A stretch of 64,000 nucleotides of DNA from assembly GCF_000712075.1 (NCBI RefSeq), contig NZ_JONW01000009.1:62001-126000 (forward strand), written 5' to 3'. Positions 34,367 through 47,189 of this stretch are shown here, in pieces; position 1 is the first letter of the stretch, and the number at the start of each line of letters is the position of its first letter. The translations under genes and the position numbers were made by a program. The notes beneath the pieces are model-generated. The model had not been told where the DNA came from and ran no database searches. It worked only from the letters and a program-made list of their open reading frames with translations. Origin of the DNA: Caulobacter sp. UNC358MFTsu5.1 (lineage in GTDB: Bacteria; Pseudomonadota; Alphaproteobacteria; Caulobacterales; Caulobacteraceae).

Positions 34367-35419
34367 ATGCATACGGCTCACGAGATGAGCGAATGGTCCG
34401 CGTTTAGCTTGCACGAATCCATACTCGACGCCGTTGCCGCGAATGTTGCGATCCTGAACGACCAGGGCGAAATCATCGCGGTTAATGACGCCTGGATGCA
34501 GTTCGCCGAGTTTCACGAATTGCCTGTGGAAAACTACGGACTAGGCCTCGACTATATCTCGTTCTGCGAGAGCCTCGACGCGCCTGACGCAGCGGAAGCC
34601 AGACAGGGTCTGCGCGATCTGCTTGCCGGCGAGCCTGGTCCCCTGCGTTTTGAATACCAGATCTTCCTGGACAACGGCCCGCTGTGGACCCGGCTGACCG
34701 CGACGCGGATTTCGCGCGACGATCGGACCCTGATCGTCCTGGCGCACGAGGACATCACGGTCCAACGCCACACCCAGGCCGCGCTGGGACGAGCCACCGC
34801 CGCCCTGCTCCACGCCGAGGACGACGAGCGCCGGCGGATCGCGCGCGAACTCCACGACGGCACGGCCCAATACCTGACCGGCGCCAAGCTCATGTTGGGC
34901 GCGATGAAGGCCGAAGGCCGCGCCGAGAAGACCCGCGTCGAGGTCGAGGCCCTGCTCGCCAACGCGCTGGAGGAAATCCGCAGCCTGTCCTACGTGCTGC
35001 ATCCCCCGGGCCTGGAGGAGATGGGGTTGGGGCCGGCCATCCGGCAGATGGCGGAAGGCTTCGCCCGCCGCACCGGTCTGGCCCTGCAGATCGATATCGC
35101 CGACGACTTCCCCAAGATGGCCCGGTCGATCGAGGTGGCGCTCTATCGCGTCGCCCAGGAAGCCCTGGCCAACGTGCATCGCCACGCCGGCAGCCCCCGG
35201 GCGACCATCGGCCTGCGCCAGGCGGGCGAGATGGTGCTGCTGTCGATCCGCGACTACGGCGTCGGCCTGCCCGAAAACACCCAGGCGACGGCCGGCGTCG
35301 GCCTGGCCGGCATGCGCCTGAGGCTGGAGTTCGTGAACGGCCACATCTCGCTGAACAACGCGGTCCCAGGCCTGCTGGTGGAGGCCTGGGCGCCGTTCCA
35401 GCCGAAGGCGGCCGGCTAG
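34367..35419 (+). CDS. PAS-domain sensor histidine kinase (NarL-type, HisKA_3)
   Basis: A 350-residue kinase without membrane segments: N-terminal PAS/PAC region (about residues 15-140, around NVAILNDQGEIIAVNDAWMQF), dimerisation helix with the phospho-acceptor His in RRIARELHDGTAQYL, and a HATPase domain (QEALANVHRHA, DYGVGLP, GVGLAGMRLRLEF). This is the NarX/DegS type, whose partners are NarL-type regulators; none is adjacent, so it is an orphan. ATG at 34367 is used; ATG 34385 and TTG 34325 are possible. The 5' part is less G/C-rich than the rest. Confidence 0.87.
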   Translation: MHTAHEMSEWSAFSLHESILDAVAANVAILNDQGEIIAVNDAWMQFAEFHELPVENYGLGLDYISFCESLDAPDAAEARQGLRDLLAGEPGPLRFEYQIFLDNGPLWTRLTATRISRDDRTLIVLAHEDITVQRHTQAALGRATAALLHAEDDERRRIARELHDGTAQYLTGAKLMLGAMKAEGRAEKTRVEVEALLANALEEIRSLSYVLHPPGLEEMGLGPAIRQMAEGFARRTGLALQIDIADDFPKMARSIEVALYRVAQEALANVHRHAGSPRATIGLRQAGEMVLLSIRDYGVGLPENTQATAGVGLAGMRLRLEFVNGHISLNNAVPGLLVEAWAPFQPKAAG

Positions 35420-35470
35420 AGCGCTTTCAAGCGAAGTGGGAACCGGTTCGCGTGAAGAAAGCGCGTCAAA
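35420..35470. repeat. Dispersed alphaproteobacterial palindromic repeat
   Basis: GCGCTTTC (35421-35428) and GAAAGCGC (35457-35464) are perfect arms; inside are GCGAA and TTCGC around AACCGGTT. The sequence resembles an intergenic repeat I know from many Caulobacter, Phenylobacterium and rhizobial genomes. It sits exactly between two convergent genes, where it may end both transcripts. Confidence 0.7.
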
Positions 35471-35479
35471 GCCGGAAAC

Positions 35480-37042
<1,563 letters not shown>

Positions 37043-37104
37043 AGGGTCAGGCTCTCCAGCGTTCGTCGTTTCGGTTCGGTCTCCCCTGCGGGAGCAATCC
37101 AGGT

Positions 37105-38385
37105 TCAGGGCGCGTAGGACCCGCGCTCGATCACGGCGGCGAAGAAGCCGTCCGTGCCGGCGCGATGCGGGGTCAGGCGCAGATAGCCTTCCGGCGTGAT
37201 GTGCTGCTCGACGCCGGCCAGGGTGACGGGCTTCACCGAGAAGCCCGGATGGCGCTCGACGAAGGCCGCCACGCGGTCCTCGTTCTCCTCGGCCAGCAGC
37301 GAGCAGGTGACATAGATCAGGCGGCCTCCGGGCTTCACGAAGTCCGAGGCGTCGGCCAGCACGGCGTCCTGCTCGATCTGGCGCTTGGCCAGTTGGTCGG
37401 GCGACAGGCGCCACTTGGCGTCGGGGTGGCGGCGCCAAGTGCCCGAGCCGGTGCACGGCGCGTCGACGAACACCAGGTCCAGCTTGCCTTCCAGGCCCTT
37501 CAGCGGCGCGCCCTCTATCGGCGAGCGGATCTGCAGGTTGCGGACCCCTGCCCTCTGGCCGCGACGGATGGTGTCGGCCAGGCGGCGGGCGTCGCTGTCG
37601 TGGGCGTAGATCTGGCCGCGATTGTCCATGGCGGCGGCCAGGGCCAGGGTCTTGCCCCCGCCCCCGGCGCAGAAGTCCAGCACCTGCTTGCCCTTGACGT
37701 CGCCCGCCACGGCGGCGGCGATCTGCGAGCCCAGGTCCTGAACCTCGAACCAGCCCTTGGAGAAGGCGGGCACGGCCTCGACCGACGGCGTGCGGTCGGC
37801 GGCCTGGGGCGCGGGGATGCGGAAGGCGGTGTCCAGCACCCCCGCGGGTTCGGCGCCGATCAGGGCGACGGCCTTGGCGCCGCGCTCGACGTCGGTCTTC
37901 AGCAGGTTGATGCGCAGATCGACCGGGGCGCGCTCGGACAGGGCGGCCATCTCGGCGGCCCGGCTCTCGCCCAGCGCCCGCGCCAGCGAGGCGTCCATCC
38001 AGTCGGAATAGTCGCCGGCCACGGCGGGCGGCGCGTCGTCCAGCGCGCGCGGCGAGGCGACGCGTTCGCGCTCGGCGTCGGTCAGGGCGCCGGGGCCGTG
38101 CTCCTCGCCGGCCGCCTCGGCGATGCGGTCGACCGGCCATTTCCAGTCGTGGGCCAGCACGCCCAGCACCACGCCGCGCGGGCTGTCGTCGCCCATCATC
38201 CAGCCCAGCGAGCGCTTGCGGCGCAGGGCGTCCAGCGCCAGGCCCGACACGAAGGCGCGGTCCTTGGAGCCGGCGTACCGGGCGCTCTCGCCCCAGCGCT
38301 TCAGCGCCATCCGTACGGGGAAATGACGCGTCTCGATCTCGGTGAAGACCTCGATCGCCGCTGCTAGTCTGCCGCCGTCGCGCAT
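37105..38385 (-). CDS. RsmB/NOP-family RNA cytosine-C5 methyltransferase
   Basis: A 426-residue SAM-dependent methyltransferase of the RsmB/NOP family, which makes m5C in rRNA or tRNA. A NusB-like helical part takes the N-terminal 150 residues ([25 protein letters not shown]). The SAM site [15 protein letters not shown] is near 220, [15 protein letters not shown] (motif IV, Cys) near 300, and [11 protein letters not shown] (motif VI, the second Cys) near 350. The frame runs upstream past the ATG at 38385, but that would overlap the MAPEG gene. Overlaps nothing; gap to guaA is 62 bases. Exact RNA target unknown. Confidence 0.9.
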   Translation of the reverse strand: MRDGGRLAAAIEVFTEIETRHFPVRMALKRWGESARYAGSKDRAFVSGLALDALRRKRSLGWMMGDDSPRGVVLGVLAHDWKWPVDRIAEAAGEEHGPGALTDAERERVASPRALDDAPPAVAGDYSDWMDASLARALGESRAAEMAALSERAPVDLRINLLKTDVERGAKAVALIGAEPAGVLDTAFRIPAPQAADRTPSVEAVPAFSKGWFEVQDLGSQIAAAVAGDVKGKQVLDFCAGGGGKTLALAAAMDNRGQIYAHDSDARRLADTIRRGQRAGVRNLQIRSPIEGAPLKGLEGKLDLVFVDAPCTGSGTWRRHPDAKWRLSPDQLAKRQIEQDAVLADASDFVKPGGRLIYVTCSLLAEENEDRVAAFVERHPGFSVKPVTLAGVEQHITPEGYLRLTPHRAGTDGFFAAVIERGSYAP

Positions 38386-38393
38386 TTTTGCTT

Positions 38394-38783
38394 TCAGATC
38401 ACCAAGGCCGCCAGGATCAGGCCGATGCCGATCAGGGAAGCCAGCCAGACCAGCGACCGGACGACCGGCACGCCGAAGGCGTAGAGGAAGATGTAGACCG
38501 CCCGCGCCCCGACATAGAGCACCGCTCCATGGGCCGAGAGCATGCCGAGGCGTCCGCCCAGATAGGCGACCAGCACGGCGGCGGCGAAGAACGGGAAGGT
38601 CTCGCGGAAATTGGCGAAGGCGCGCTCCAGGCGCCCCGCCATTCCCGTCAGCACCACCGGCGTGTCGCGCGGCCCGATGTTCCACTTCAGACCACGCTGC
38701 GGCTGGGCGGCCGCGGCCGCCCAGAGCAGGTGGACCAGGCCGATCACGACGGCCCAGCCCAGCATCTGAAGTTCGAGGGCCAT
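38394..38783 (-). CDS. MAPEG family membrane protein
   Basis: A 129-residue, four-helix membrane protein of the MAPEG family (named for eicosanoid and glutathione-related enzymes in animals). The segment between helices 1 and 2, then [19 protein letters not shown] and [17 protein letters not shown], fit the bacterial branch. The conserved Arg/Tyr of the active site region seem to be kept (GARAVY). ATG at 38783 preferred to GTG at 38789. It lies nine bases after guaB and eight bases ahead of the methyltransferase gene, so it is in one transcript with them. Confidence 0.85.
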   Translation of the reverse strand: MALELQMLGWAVVIGLVHLLWAAAAAQPQRGLKWNIGPRDTPVVLTGMAGRLERAFANFRETFPFFAAAVLVAYLGGRLGMLSAHGAVLYVGARAVYIFLYAFGVPVVRSLVWLASLIGIGLILAALVI

Positions 38784-38792
38784 CCGCACGGC

Positions 38793-40569
<1,777 letters not shown>

Positions 40570-40669
40570 CGGGCTACTCTCACGACTGCGCGTGACTGCG
40601 CGCCGCAGAGAACAGGCCCGCCGGCGCCGCCCGACAATCGGTCGAACACCCTAGCCGGGCCTGGAGGGC

Positions 40670-41377
40670 TTACCGGCCCTTGAACCCGGTCGCCACGAGG
40701 AAGACCTCGGAACTGTCGCTGCGGCTGGCCTTGGGCTTGAAGTGCACGACCTTGTCGAAGTGCTTCTTCAGGCGGGCGATCACCTCGGCCGTCTCGCCGC
40801 CCTGGAAGGCCTTGGCCACGAAGGCGCCGCCAGGCTTGAGCACCTCGATGGCGAACTCGGCGCCGATCTCGATCAGGCCCACGATCCGCAGGTGGTCGGT
40901 CTCGCGGTGGCCGACGGTGTTGGGGGCCATGTCCGACATCACCAGGTCGGGCGCGCCGCCCAGCAGCTCGATCAGCTTGGGCGGACAGGACGGGTCGGTG
41001 AAGTCCATCTCCAGGATGTGGGCCGGGGCCACCGGGTCGACCGGCAGCAGGTCGACGCCGACCAGCTGGGTCACGCCGCGCTCGACGGCGATCTGCAGCC
41101 AGCCGCCGGGCGCGCAGCCCAGGTCGATCACCCGCGCGTTCTTGCGGAAGAAATGGAACTTGTCGTCGATCTCGCTGATCTTGAACGCCGCGCGGCTGCG
41201 ATAGCCCAGGGCGCGAGCCTTGGCCGAGAACGGGTCGTTGATCTGGCGCTCCAGCCAGGCCTGCTGGCTGGGCGTGCGGCCGAAGGCGGTCTTCAGGCGC
41301 GCCGGCTTGGCGCGGCCGCTCTCGTTGCCGCCGGCCGGCGGCTTGACCATGCGCTTGCGGGGAGGTTCGTCGTTCAT
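40670..41377 (-). CDS. rlmE: 23S rRNA 2'-O-methyltransferase RlmE
   Basis: RlmE (FtsJ/RrmJ) methylates U2552 of 23S rRNA and helps 50S assembly. At 235 residues it has a basic N-terminal extension of about 30 residues, then [11 protein letters not shown] (catalytic Lys), [15 protein letters not shown] (SAM site), [13 protein letters not shown] (catalytic Asp) and VAKAFQGGE (catalytic Lys). The ATG overlaps the stop of the Ppx/GppA gene (ATGA), so they are translationally coupled. Confidence 0.94.
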   Translation of the reverse strand: MNDEPPRKRMVKPPAGGNESGRAKPARLKTAFGRTPSQQAWLERQINDPFSAKARALGYRSRAAFKISEIDDKFHFFRKNARVIDLGCAPGGWLQIAVERGVTQLVGVDLLPVDPVAPAHILEMDFTDPSCPPKLIELLGGAPDLVMSDMAPNTVGHRETDHLRIVGLIEIGAEFAIEVLKPGGAFVAKAFQGGETAEVIARLKKHFDKVVHFKPKASRSDSSEVFLVATGFKGR

Positions 41378-42501
41378 GCGTTCACCGTCGAGGGGCGGGA
41401 CGACCGACCGGCGCCGCCTCGCCGACGCCGGCGCGGCTTCTTCTGCTGATCGGACATCAGGGACATCAGGAGCCCCTCTCTAAGCCCCCTGTCGGCGACA
41501 CGCACGCGCGAACACGGCCAAAGCTCCTGGACGGCCTGCAATATCGCCGCGCCGGCCAGCACCAGGTCGGCGCGATCGGCCCCGATGCAGGGCTCCAGGG
41601 CCCGCTCCCGCGCGGTCAGGGCCAGCAGCCGGTCGGCCGCCGCCTCGCATTCCTGGCGCTGCATCCACAGGCCGTCGACGATGTTGCGGTCGTAGCGCGG
41701 CAGGCCCAGGTGCAGGCCGGCCAGGCTGGTGATGGCGCCCGAGGTGCCGACCATGTGGGCCCGGCCGCTCTCGAAAAGCCGTCGCATCGGCTCCGCGTGC
41801 GGGAAGGCTTCGATCCGCGCCTTGACCGCGTCGACCATGGCCCGGAACCAGCCCTCCTCCGCCCGCTCGCCCTCGGGGAAGCGCTCGGCCAGGGTGACCA
41901 CGCCGATCGGGATCGACAGCCAGGCCTTGATCGGCAGCTTCCAGGTCGCGAACTGGCGGGGTTTGCTGTCCAGCCCCTCGCCCTTGAGGTCCACCCAGGA
42001 CAGCTCGGTCGAGCCGCCCCCGACATCGACCACCAGAGCGGCCTCGGCGTCGCGGTCGAACAGGCTCATGCAGCCGGCCACGGACAGCTGGGCCTCTTCC
42101 TTGGGCGTGATGATCTGCAGCCGCAGGCCCGTCTCCTCGGCGACCCGGCGCACGAAATCGGGGCCATTGGCCGCGCCCCGGCAGGCCTGGGTGGCCACGG
42201 CCTTGACCCGCACCACCTTGCGGCGGCGGATCTTCTCGGCGCAGACCTTCAGGGCCGCCATCGAGCGATCCATGGCCTCGTCGGACAGCTGTCCTGTCTG
42301 GGAAAGCCCCTCGCCCAGCCGGACGATCCGGGAGTAGGCCTCGACGACGCGGAAGCCGCGCGGTGAAGGCGTGGCCACCAGCAGGCGGCAGTTGTTCGTA
42401 CCCAGGTCGAGCGCCGCATAGCACGACTGCTCGCCTGGCGGCCGGCGCCGGCCCGAGCCCGAAGGCTGAGGCGCGCCGGGCGCTCGCGGCGCCTCCGACA
42501 T
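41374..42501 (-). CDS. Ppx/GppA family phosphatase
   Basis: A 375-residue enzyme of the Ppx/GppA family, which hydrolyses polyphosphate or pppGpp. Actin-type fold motifs: ALDLGTNNCRLLV near 33 (phosphate 1), VVDVGGGSTELSWV (phosphate 2) near 160. Unlike E. coli Ppx (513 residues) it lacks the C-terminal helical HD-like half, as in short GppA-like proteins; therefore GppA or exopolyphosphatase activity cannot be told apart. The end is Arg-rich (QKKPRRRRRG). ATG at 42501 follows AAGGTGG. Divergent from hspQ. Confidence 0.9.
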   Translation of the reverse strand: MSEAPRAPGAPQPSGSGRRRPPGEQSCYAALDLGTNNCRLLVATPSPRGFRVVEAYSRIVRLGEGLSQTGQLSDEAMDRSMAALKVCAEKIRRRKVVRVKAVATQACRGAANGPDFVRRVAEETGLRLQIITPKEEAQLSVAGCMSLFDRDAEAALVVDVGGGSTELSWVDLKGEGLDSKPRQFATWKLPIKAWLSIPIGVVTLAERFPEGERAEEGWFRAMVDAVKARIEAFPHAEPMRRLFESGRAHMVGTSGAITSLAGLHLGLPRYDRNIVDGLWMQRQECEAAADRLLALTARERALEPCIGADRADLVLAGAAILQAVQELWPCSRVRVADRGLREGLLMSLMSDQQKKPRRRRRGGAGRSSRPSTVNA

Positions 42502-42661
42502 GGTCGTTCCACCTTGTCTCGCAGGCGATTCGAGCCGAACCGCCTCACTTCGGGAGCGAGCATAGCGGCCGGATTCCCCCACCGGAAGGCCTCGCCTTGT
42601 TATCCGGCCACGGAACTCTACGTTCAGGTTCTAGTCAGGAGACTCGTGTAAACTGCGCGAC

Positions 42662-42991
42662 ATGAACCCGAGACTCGCCAAATTCGCGATCGGCCAGGTG
42701 GTCAAGCATCGCATCTTCCCCTTCCGGGGCGTGGTGTTCGATGTCGACCCGGTGTTCGCCAACACCGAGGAATGGTGGAACTCCATTCCCGAGGATATCC
42801 GGCCGACCAAGGACCAGCCGTTCTACCACCTGCTGGCCGAGAACGACGACAACACCTACGTCGCCTACGTCTCCGAGCAGAACCTGCTGGCGGACGACAC
42901 CGGCGAGCCCGTGGGCCACCCCCAGACGGCGGTGATCTTCGAGAGCTTCGACCACGGGGCGTACAAGCTGCGGCCGCGGATCTCGCACTAG
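42662..42991 (+). CDS. hspQ: Heat shock protein HspQ
   Basis: A 109-residue small protein of the HspQ family (YccV-like beta domain): FAIGQVVKHRIFPFRGVVFDVDP, WWNSIPED, PFYHLLAENDD and YVSEQNLL are all typical. In enterobacteria HspQ steers Lon substrate selection and DnaA-variant turnover; the role here is assumed only from the family. The ATG at 42662 has AGGAG about 20 bases away, which is too far, so the start is by homology. It is divergent from the Ppx/GppA gene and overlaps the next gene's stop on the other strand. Confidence 0.93.
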   Translation: MNPRLAKFAIGQVVKHRIFPFRGVVFDVDPVFANTEEWWNSIPEDIRPTKDQPFYHLLAENDDNTYVAYVSEQNLLADDTGEPVGHPQTAVIFESFDHGAYKLRPRISH

Positions 42992-44793
42992 CGGCGTCGC
43001 TGTTTCTTCCGAGCGGACCTCCGCCACAGGAGGATCAGGGTCACCAATACGCCGGACAGCAGAAAGCTGGTCACCTCGTCCGCCGCCGCGATGCAGTCGC
43101 CGAGGATGAATGTTGATCGCCATGGGGCCCAGACAGGCAAGCCTTCAACCCACTTGAAGATCGCGATGCCGGTCAGCCCCCTGGCGACATAGTACCAGGC
43201 GCCCGCGGCGACGAGAATTTCGGCGGTGCCTTGCAGATGTTCGATCTGCCGCTCGCTTTCGGCCATCGACTTCTGGCTTTCAGCCATTAGGACTTGCCCC
43301 TCGGCCACCTTCGAGGTGAACGTGGCGATGTCGCGTCCGTAGTCCAGCTGGTTGGTCGTATCGACCAGCGAGAGCAGATTGGCGGCCCGCTTGGACAGGC
43401 TCTCCACCCGGATGCCTATGCGGTCGATCGTGTCGAACTCGTGGTACAGCCGGCGACGCACGAACTCGTCGTAGGGCTGGCAGCCGTCGACCCGCTCGAT
43501 CTCGAGGTCCAAAAGCGTCTGCTTGTAGCCCTGGGCCATCAGGCGTGATCGGTTGATCCGGTAACTCAACCCCCCGACAGCGTCAGAGCCCAGGTTGTTC
43601 AGCGCCTTGAAGAGGTCGTTGATCTGATCGCGGGTGGTCCGCTTGCCCTGGGTCTGTCGCCGATAGAGGTCGTCGAGCCGGCTGCCCAGCACCATCGCCT
43701 GTTGACCAGCGCCCTTGACCAGCCGCAGATCGCGCAGGGCCATCATTCGCATCGTCGCCAGTTCGTGCAGTCGAAAGACCAGCCGTCCGATCTGCCAGCG
43801 GTTGAACGGCACCTCCACTTGGCTGCCCGGCCGAAGCCGCGTCGCGCCCAGGCCGTTGGTCATCACCAGATAGCGCACGACGCCCGACCCCAGGCGCGCC
43901 GGCGGCGACTTCGGACGGGCGATCCCGACGCCCAGGTCGCCGAACGCCGAGACGAACAGGGCCCGCCCGGCGAGTACCTTGTTCATCACGAATTCGACGT
44001 CCCGCGCCTCGGTGTGGGACGCCTGCACGAACGGCCAGATCCGATGCAGGGCCTCGGCCGATTCCGCGCTGTCGAAGCCGGGCACTACGTTGAGGAAGTC
44101 GTGCGGCAGCGGCTCGGCCTTTACCCGGTGGACGTTGTTTTCGTCGCCCACATTGAGCACGACGCCGCGCACGTCGACGAACTTCTGCCAGCCCCCATCG
44201 CCTCGGCCAACGATCGCCTCGATCTCGAGATTGCGGAAGAAAAGGGTCCAAAAGCCGTCGTACAGATAATCGGCGTGCGCCTGGAGCCGGCCAGGATCGC
44301 TCGGCTTGGGCAACTGCCCCGCCAGATCGGCGAAGCCGGCCTTCAGTTTGTCCGCCGCCTCGCGGACCCAACGTCCCGGCAGCGGATAGAGCTGATCTCC
44401 GGGTTCCTTCGAAAGGTCGATGATGAAGGTGGCGCTGACGGCTTCGCTGTTACGCGAGAAGACCGCCTTGCCGATCAGGCCGCCGAATTCGAACTCCAAC
44501 GGCAAATAGTGCTCCGGAGCATCGCCGCCATGGCTGTCGATAAACCGCTTCCGGCGCTCGGCCGGAATGCCCAGCAGCTCCTGGAAGCGGTGGATGGCGG
44601 CGTTGATTTCCCGATAGGCCGCGCCGAGCGCCGCGGCGCCGTTGCGGATGTGCTCGGCCGCCGTCTCGCCCGAACTGGCCGGCAGGCGGTGCCAGAAGCC
44701 GATGTGCGCGGTGACGGCCGGCGCGCCGCAGGGCCTGGGCGCTCGCCGGTGGGACTGCCTCGCCGCCTCGACCAGCGGACTCTCGTATGGCAT
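42988..44793 (-). CDS. Large hypothetical protein with C-terminal membrane helices
   Basis: A 601-residue protein without a family I can name. The N-terminal 480 residues are soluble and mixed alpha/beta, with many Arg; then a charged helical stretch (about 500-535: QVLMAESQKSMAESERQIEHLQ) that could be a coiled coil, a hydrophobic segment (ILVAAGAWYYVARGLTGIAIF), and a second one (FLLSGVLVTLILLW) before a basic tail RRSARKKQRRR. The C-terminal part resembles DUF3422 membrane proteins loosely, but the N-terminal signatures do not. GGGGGAGGAG precedes the ATG at 44793. Divergent from phenylalanine hydroxylase. Confidence 0.75.
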   Translation of the reverse strand: MPYESPLVEAARQSHRRAPRPCGAPAVTAHIGFWHRLPASSGETAAEHIRNGAAALGAAYREINAAIHRFQELLGIPAERRKRFIDSHGGDAPEHYLPLEFEFGGLIGKAVFSRNSEAVSATFIIDLSKEPGDQLYPLPGRWVREAADKLKAGFADLAGQLPKPSDPGRLQAHADYLYDGFWTLFFRNLEIEAIVGRGDGGWQKFVDVRGVVLNVGDENNVHRVKAEPLPHDFLNVVPGFDSAESAEALHRIWPFVQASHTEARDVEFVMNKVLAGRALFVSAFGDLGVGIARPKSPPARLGSGVVRYLVMTNGLGATRLRPGSQVEVPFNRWQIGRLVFRLHELATMRMMALRDLRLVKGAGQQAMVLGSRLDDLYRRQTQGKRTTRDQINDLFKALNNLGSDAVGGLSYRINRSRLMAQGYKQTLLDLEIERVDGCQPYDEFVRRRLYHEFDTIDRIGIRVESLSKRAANLLSLVDTTNQLDYGRDIATFTSKVAEGQVLMAESQKSMAESERQIEHLQGTAEILVAAGAWYYVARGLTGIAIFKWVEGLPVWAPWRSTFILGDCIAAADEVTSFLLSGVLVTLILLWRRSARKKQRRR

Positions 44794-44976
44794 CGCGCTC
44801 CTCCCCCAAGGTTGCGTGCTACGGTGACGTTAGTAAGCTCTACCTCCGCGCGCAACGCCTTAGGCGACATCTTTCGTCTTCCAGCGTCGCCGGCCGCGCA
44901 AAACCCTTCTCGAAACACCGTTCTGAAGAGGCATGGTCGGAAGGTTTTACTCTCCGGCGCGGCCTAGACTGTCGCC

Positions 44977-45858
44977 ATGGACGCTCTGCACATCCTGCCC
45001 GAACCCCCGCCCGGCGCGGCCGCCGACTGGACCATCGATCAGGGATGGGAGGCCTATTCCCAGGCCGAGCACGACGTCTGGATCACCCTCTACGAGCGCC
45101 AGACCGACCTGCTGCCCGGCCGGGCCTGCGACGAGTTCCTGCGCGGCCTGGACGCCCTGGACCTGCATCGCTCGGGCATTCCGGACTTCAAGCGGATCAA
45201 CGAGGAACTCCAGCGCCTCACCGGCTGGAGCGTGGTGGCCGTGCCGGGCCTGGTGCCCGACGACGTGTTCTTCGACCACCTGGCCAACCGCCGCTTCCCG
45301 GCCGGCCAGTTCATCCGCAAGCCGCACGAGCTGGACTACCTGCAGGAGCCCGACGTCTTCCACGACGTGTTCGGCCACGTGCCGATGCTGACCGACCCCA
45401 CCTTCGCCGATTACATGCAGGCCTACGGCCAGGGCGGCCAGCGGGCCTTGGGGCTGGGACGGCTGACCAACCTGGCGCGGCTCTACTGGTACACGGTCGA
45501 GTTCGGTCTGATGGAGACGAAGGCCGGGCTGCGGATCTACGGCGCCGGCATCGTCTCCTCGCGCACGGAGTCGATCTTCGCCCTCGACGATCCCTCCCCC
45601 AACCGCATCGGCTTCGACCTGGAGCGGGTGATGCGCACGCCCTACCGGATCGACGATTTCCAGCAGGTCTATTTCGTCATCCCCTCGATCCAGACCCTGC
45701 AGGAGGTGACCCTGCAAGACTTCGGGGCCCTCTACGGGCGCCTGGCCGGGGCCAGCGAGCTGGGCATCGCCGAGATCGCCGGCGGCGATCGGGTGATCAC
45801 CGCCGGCACCCAGGCCTATGCGAAGGCCGGCGGGCGGCTGGCCTCGGCGGCCGGCTGA
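44977..45858 (+). CDS. phhA: Phenylalanine 4-monooxygenase
   Basis: Tetrahydrobiopterin-dependent enzyme that hydroxylates phenylalanine to tyrosine. 293 residues, catalytic core only as in bacteria. The iron-binding His-His come from FHDVFGHVPML and the Glu from the segment VEFGLMETKAGLRIYGAGI; the pterin loop and GLVPDDVFF are seen ahead. No phhB (pterin carbinolamine dehydratase) is next to it. The 3' end overlaps the acyltransferase gene by 43 bases on the opposite strand. Confidence 0.95.
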   Translation: MDALHILPEPPPGAAADWTIDQGWEAYSQAEHDVWITLYERQTDLLPGRACDEFLRGLDALDLHRSGIPDFKRINEELQRLTGWSVVAVPGLVPDDVFFDHLANRRFPAGQFIRKPHELDYLQEPDVFHDVFGHVPMLTDPTFADYMQAYGQGGQRALGLGRLTNLARLYWYTVEFGLMETKAGLRIYGAGIVSSRTESIFALDDPSPNRIGFDLERVMRTPYRIDDFQQVYFVIPSIQTLQEVTLQDFGALYGRLAGASELGIAEIAGGDRVITAGTQAYAKAGGRLASAAG

Positions 45859-47006
45859 CCTTTCAGGCCGAACAGGATCCTCAACCCCGGAACCCGGCGG
45901 ACGATCTCGTAGGTGGCGAAGCAGCCGGCGAAGGTCAGGACGATCAGGATCGTGGCCTCCAGCGGCTGGGGCAGGCCCAGCTTGGCCAGGTTGTGGGCCA
46001 TCACCACGATCAGGGTCTGGTGGACCAGGTAGAACGGGAACACCCCGAGCGTCAGGTAGCGCAGGGCCGGTCCGCCGCGGTTCAGGTGCTTGGCGCCGAA
46101 ACCCAGGATGGCGACGATCGAGCACCACGCGTCCAGGGGATGGACCAGGCGCATCGCCATCCGCAGCCCGTCGGACGGGATCGGCGTGTCGTTGCGGTAG
46201 ACGAAGGCGTAGCTCGCCCAGCCCAGGTAGGCCGCGACCGCCAGGGCCAGGGCCGGCCAGCGCGCCGCGATCAGCCTCCGGCGCAGCAGGTCCGACTTGG
46301 CCAGGCCGAAGCCCAGCAGGAAGGCAGAACCCGACACGGCGTGGACATAGTGGTCGCCGATCAGGGCATGGGTCTCGCCGAAGCGCGGATAGAGGGTGGC
46401 GCGCAGCAGGCCCAGGAAGAGCACCGGCCACAGGATCAGGCCGGGTCCCCGCAGCACCGTCTCGGCCGCCGCCTGGATGTGCGCCCCCAGCCGGCGCCAG
46501 ACCAGCAGCAGCCCGGCCAGCACCAGGGTGTAGAACAGCAGGTAGGCGACGAACCACATGTGGTTCCAGGTCGGGGTGATCAGGCAGCCGTCCGGGCTGC
46601 ACCAGTGGCCCGAGGCGGTGATGTAGCGGACCCAGAAGTGGTCGACGGTCAGCGACGTCCCCGGATGGGCCGCGATGTACTCGACGACCTGGTAGTAGGA
46701 CTGCGGCGGCACGATCACGGCCATGGCGAACAGCAGCGGCGGCAGCAGGCGCGCCACCCGCGCCCCGGTCAGCTTGCCGACCGAGACCTTGTCGGCCATG
46801 AACCGGGTGGCCGCGCCCGAGACCAGGAACAGCAGCGTCAGCCGCCAGGGATTGGTCAGGAACATGGCCAGTTCTAGCGCTTCCACCGGATGCGGCGACT
46901 TCACGTGCCAATCCCAGGGCACATAGAACATTCCGACGTGGTAGAGGATCAGCAGGAAGAACGCGCCGACCCGAATCCAGTCGAGGTCGTAGCGGCGATC
47001 GGGCAT
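45816..47006 (-). CDS. Acyltransferase family membrane protein (acyltransferase 3/OpgC-like)
   Basis: A 396-residue membrane protein with ten or more hydrophobic segments, of the acyltransferase-3 family (proteins that move acyl groups onto sugars or glucans). The N-terminus RYDLDWIRVGAFFLLILYHVGMFYVPWDWHVKS has the family His-bearing first helix. Sequence near 47006-47054 has four in-frame ATGs and short repeated coding units (MSSPVM, MSSTVSM); ATG at 47006 is chosen because it matches the family start, with no strong ribosome-binding site for any of them. It is divergent from the LytTR gene. Substrate unknown. Confidence 0.82.
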   Translation of the reverse strand: MPDRRYDLDWIRVGAFFLLILYHVGMFYVPWDWHVKSPHPVEALELAMFLTNPWRLTLLFLVSGAATRFMADKVSVGKLTGARVARLLPPLLFAMAVIVPPQSYYQVVEYIAAHPGTSLTVDHFWVRYITASGHWCSPDGCLITPTWNHMWFVAYLLFYTLVLAGLLLVWRRLGAHIQAAAETVLRGPGLILWPVLFLGLLRATLYPRFGETHALIGDHYVHAVSGSAFLLGFGLAKSDLLRRRLIAARWPALALAVAAYLGWASYAFVYRNDTPIPSDGLRMAMRLVHPLDAWCSIVAILGFGAKHLNRGGPALRYLTLGVFPFYLVHQTLIVVMAHNLAKLGLPQPLEATILIVLTFAGCFATYEIVRRVPGLRILFGLKGQPAAEASRPPAFA

Positions 47007-47189
47007 TGAGACAGTCGAAGACATGACTGGCGAAGACATGACGGGCGAAGGCATGACAAGGCGTCCGGCTTGAAAAACGATGCGAACGTCGTGACCCGGG
47101 CGGCCGCCGGCAGCCAAGGGCCCGGGGACGGGCGGCCGCCGGCAGGGACGAACGGAAAACCCACGGGGACCAGCGGCGCGCTTTTCGGG

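Noticed and set aside
37043..38140. Long in-frame extension of guaA upstream of its ATG
   Set aside because: It covers the methyltransferase gene in another frame, and GMP synthase has its normal length from 37042.
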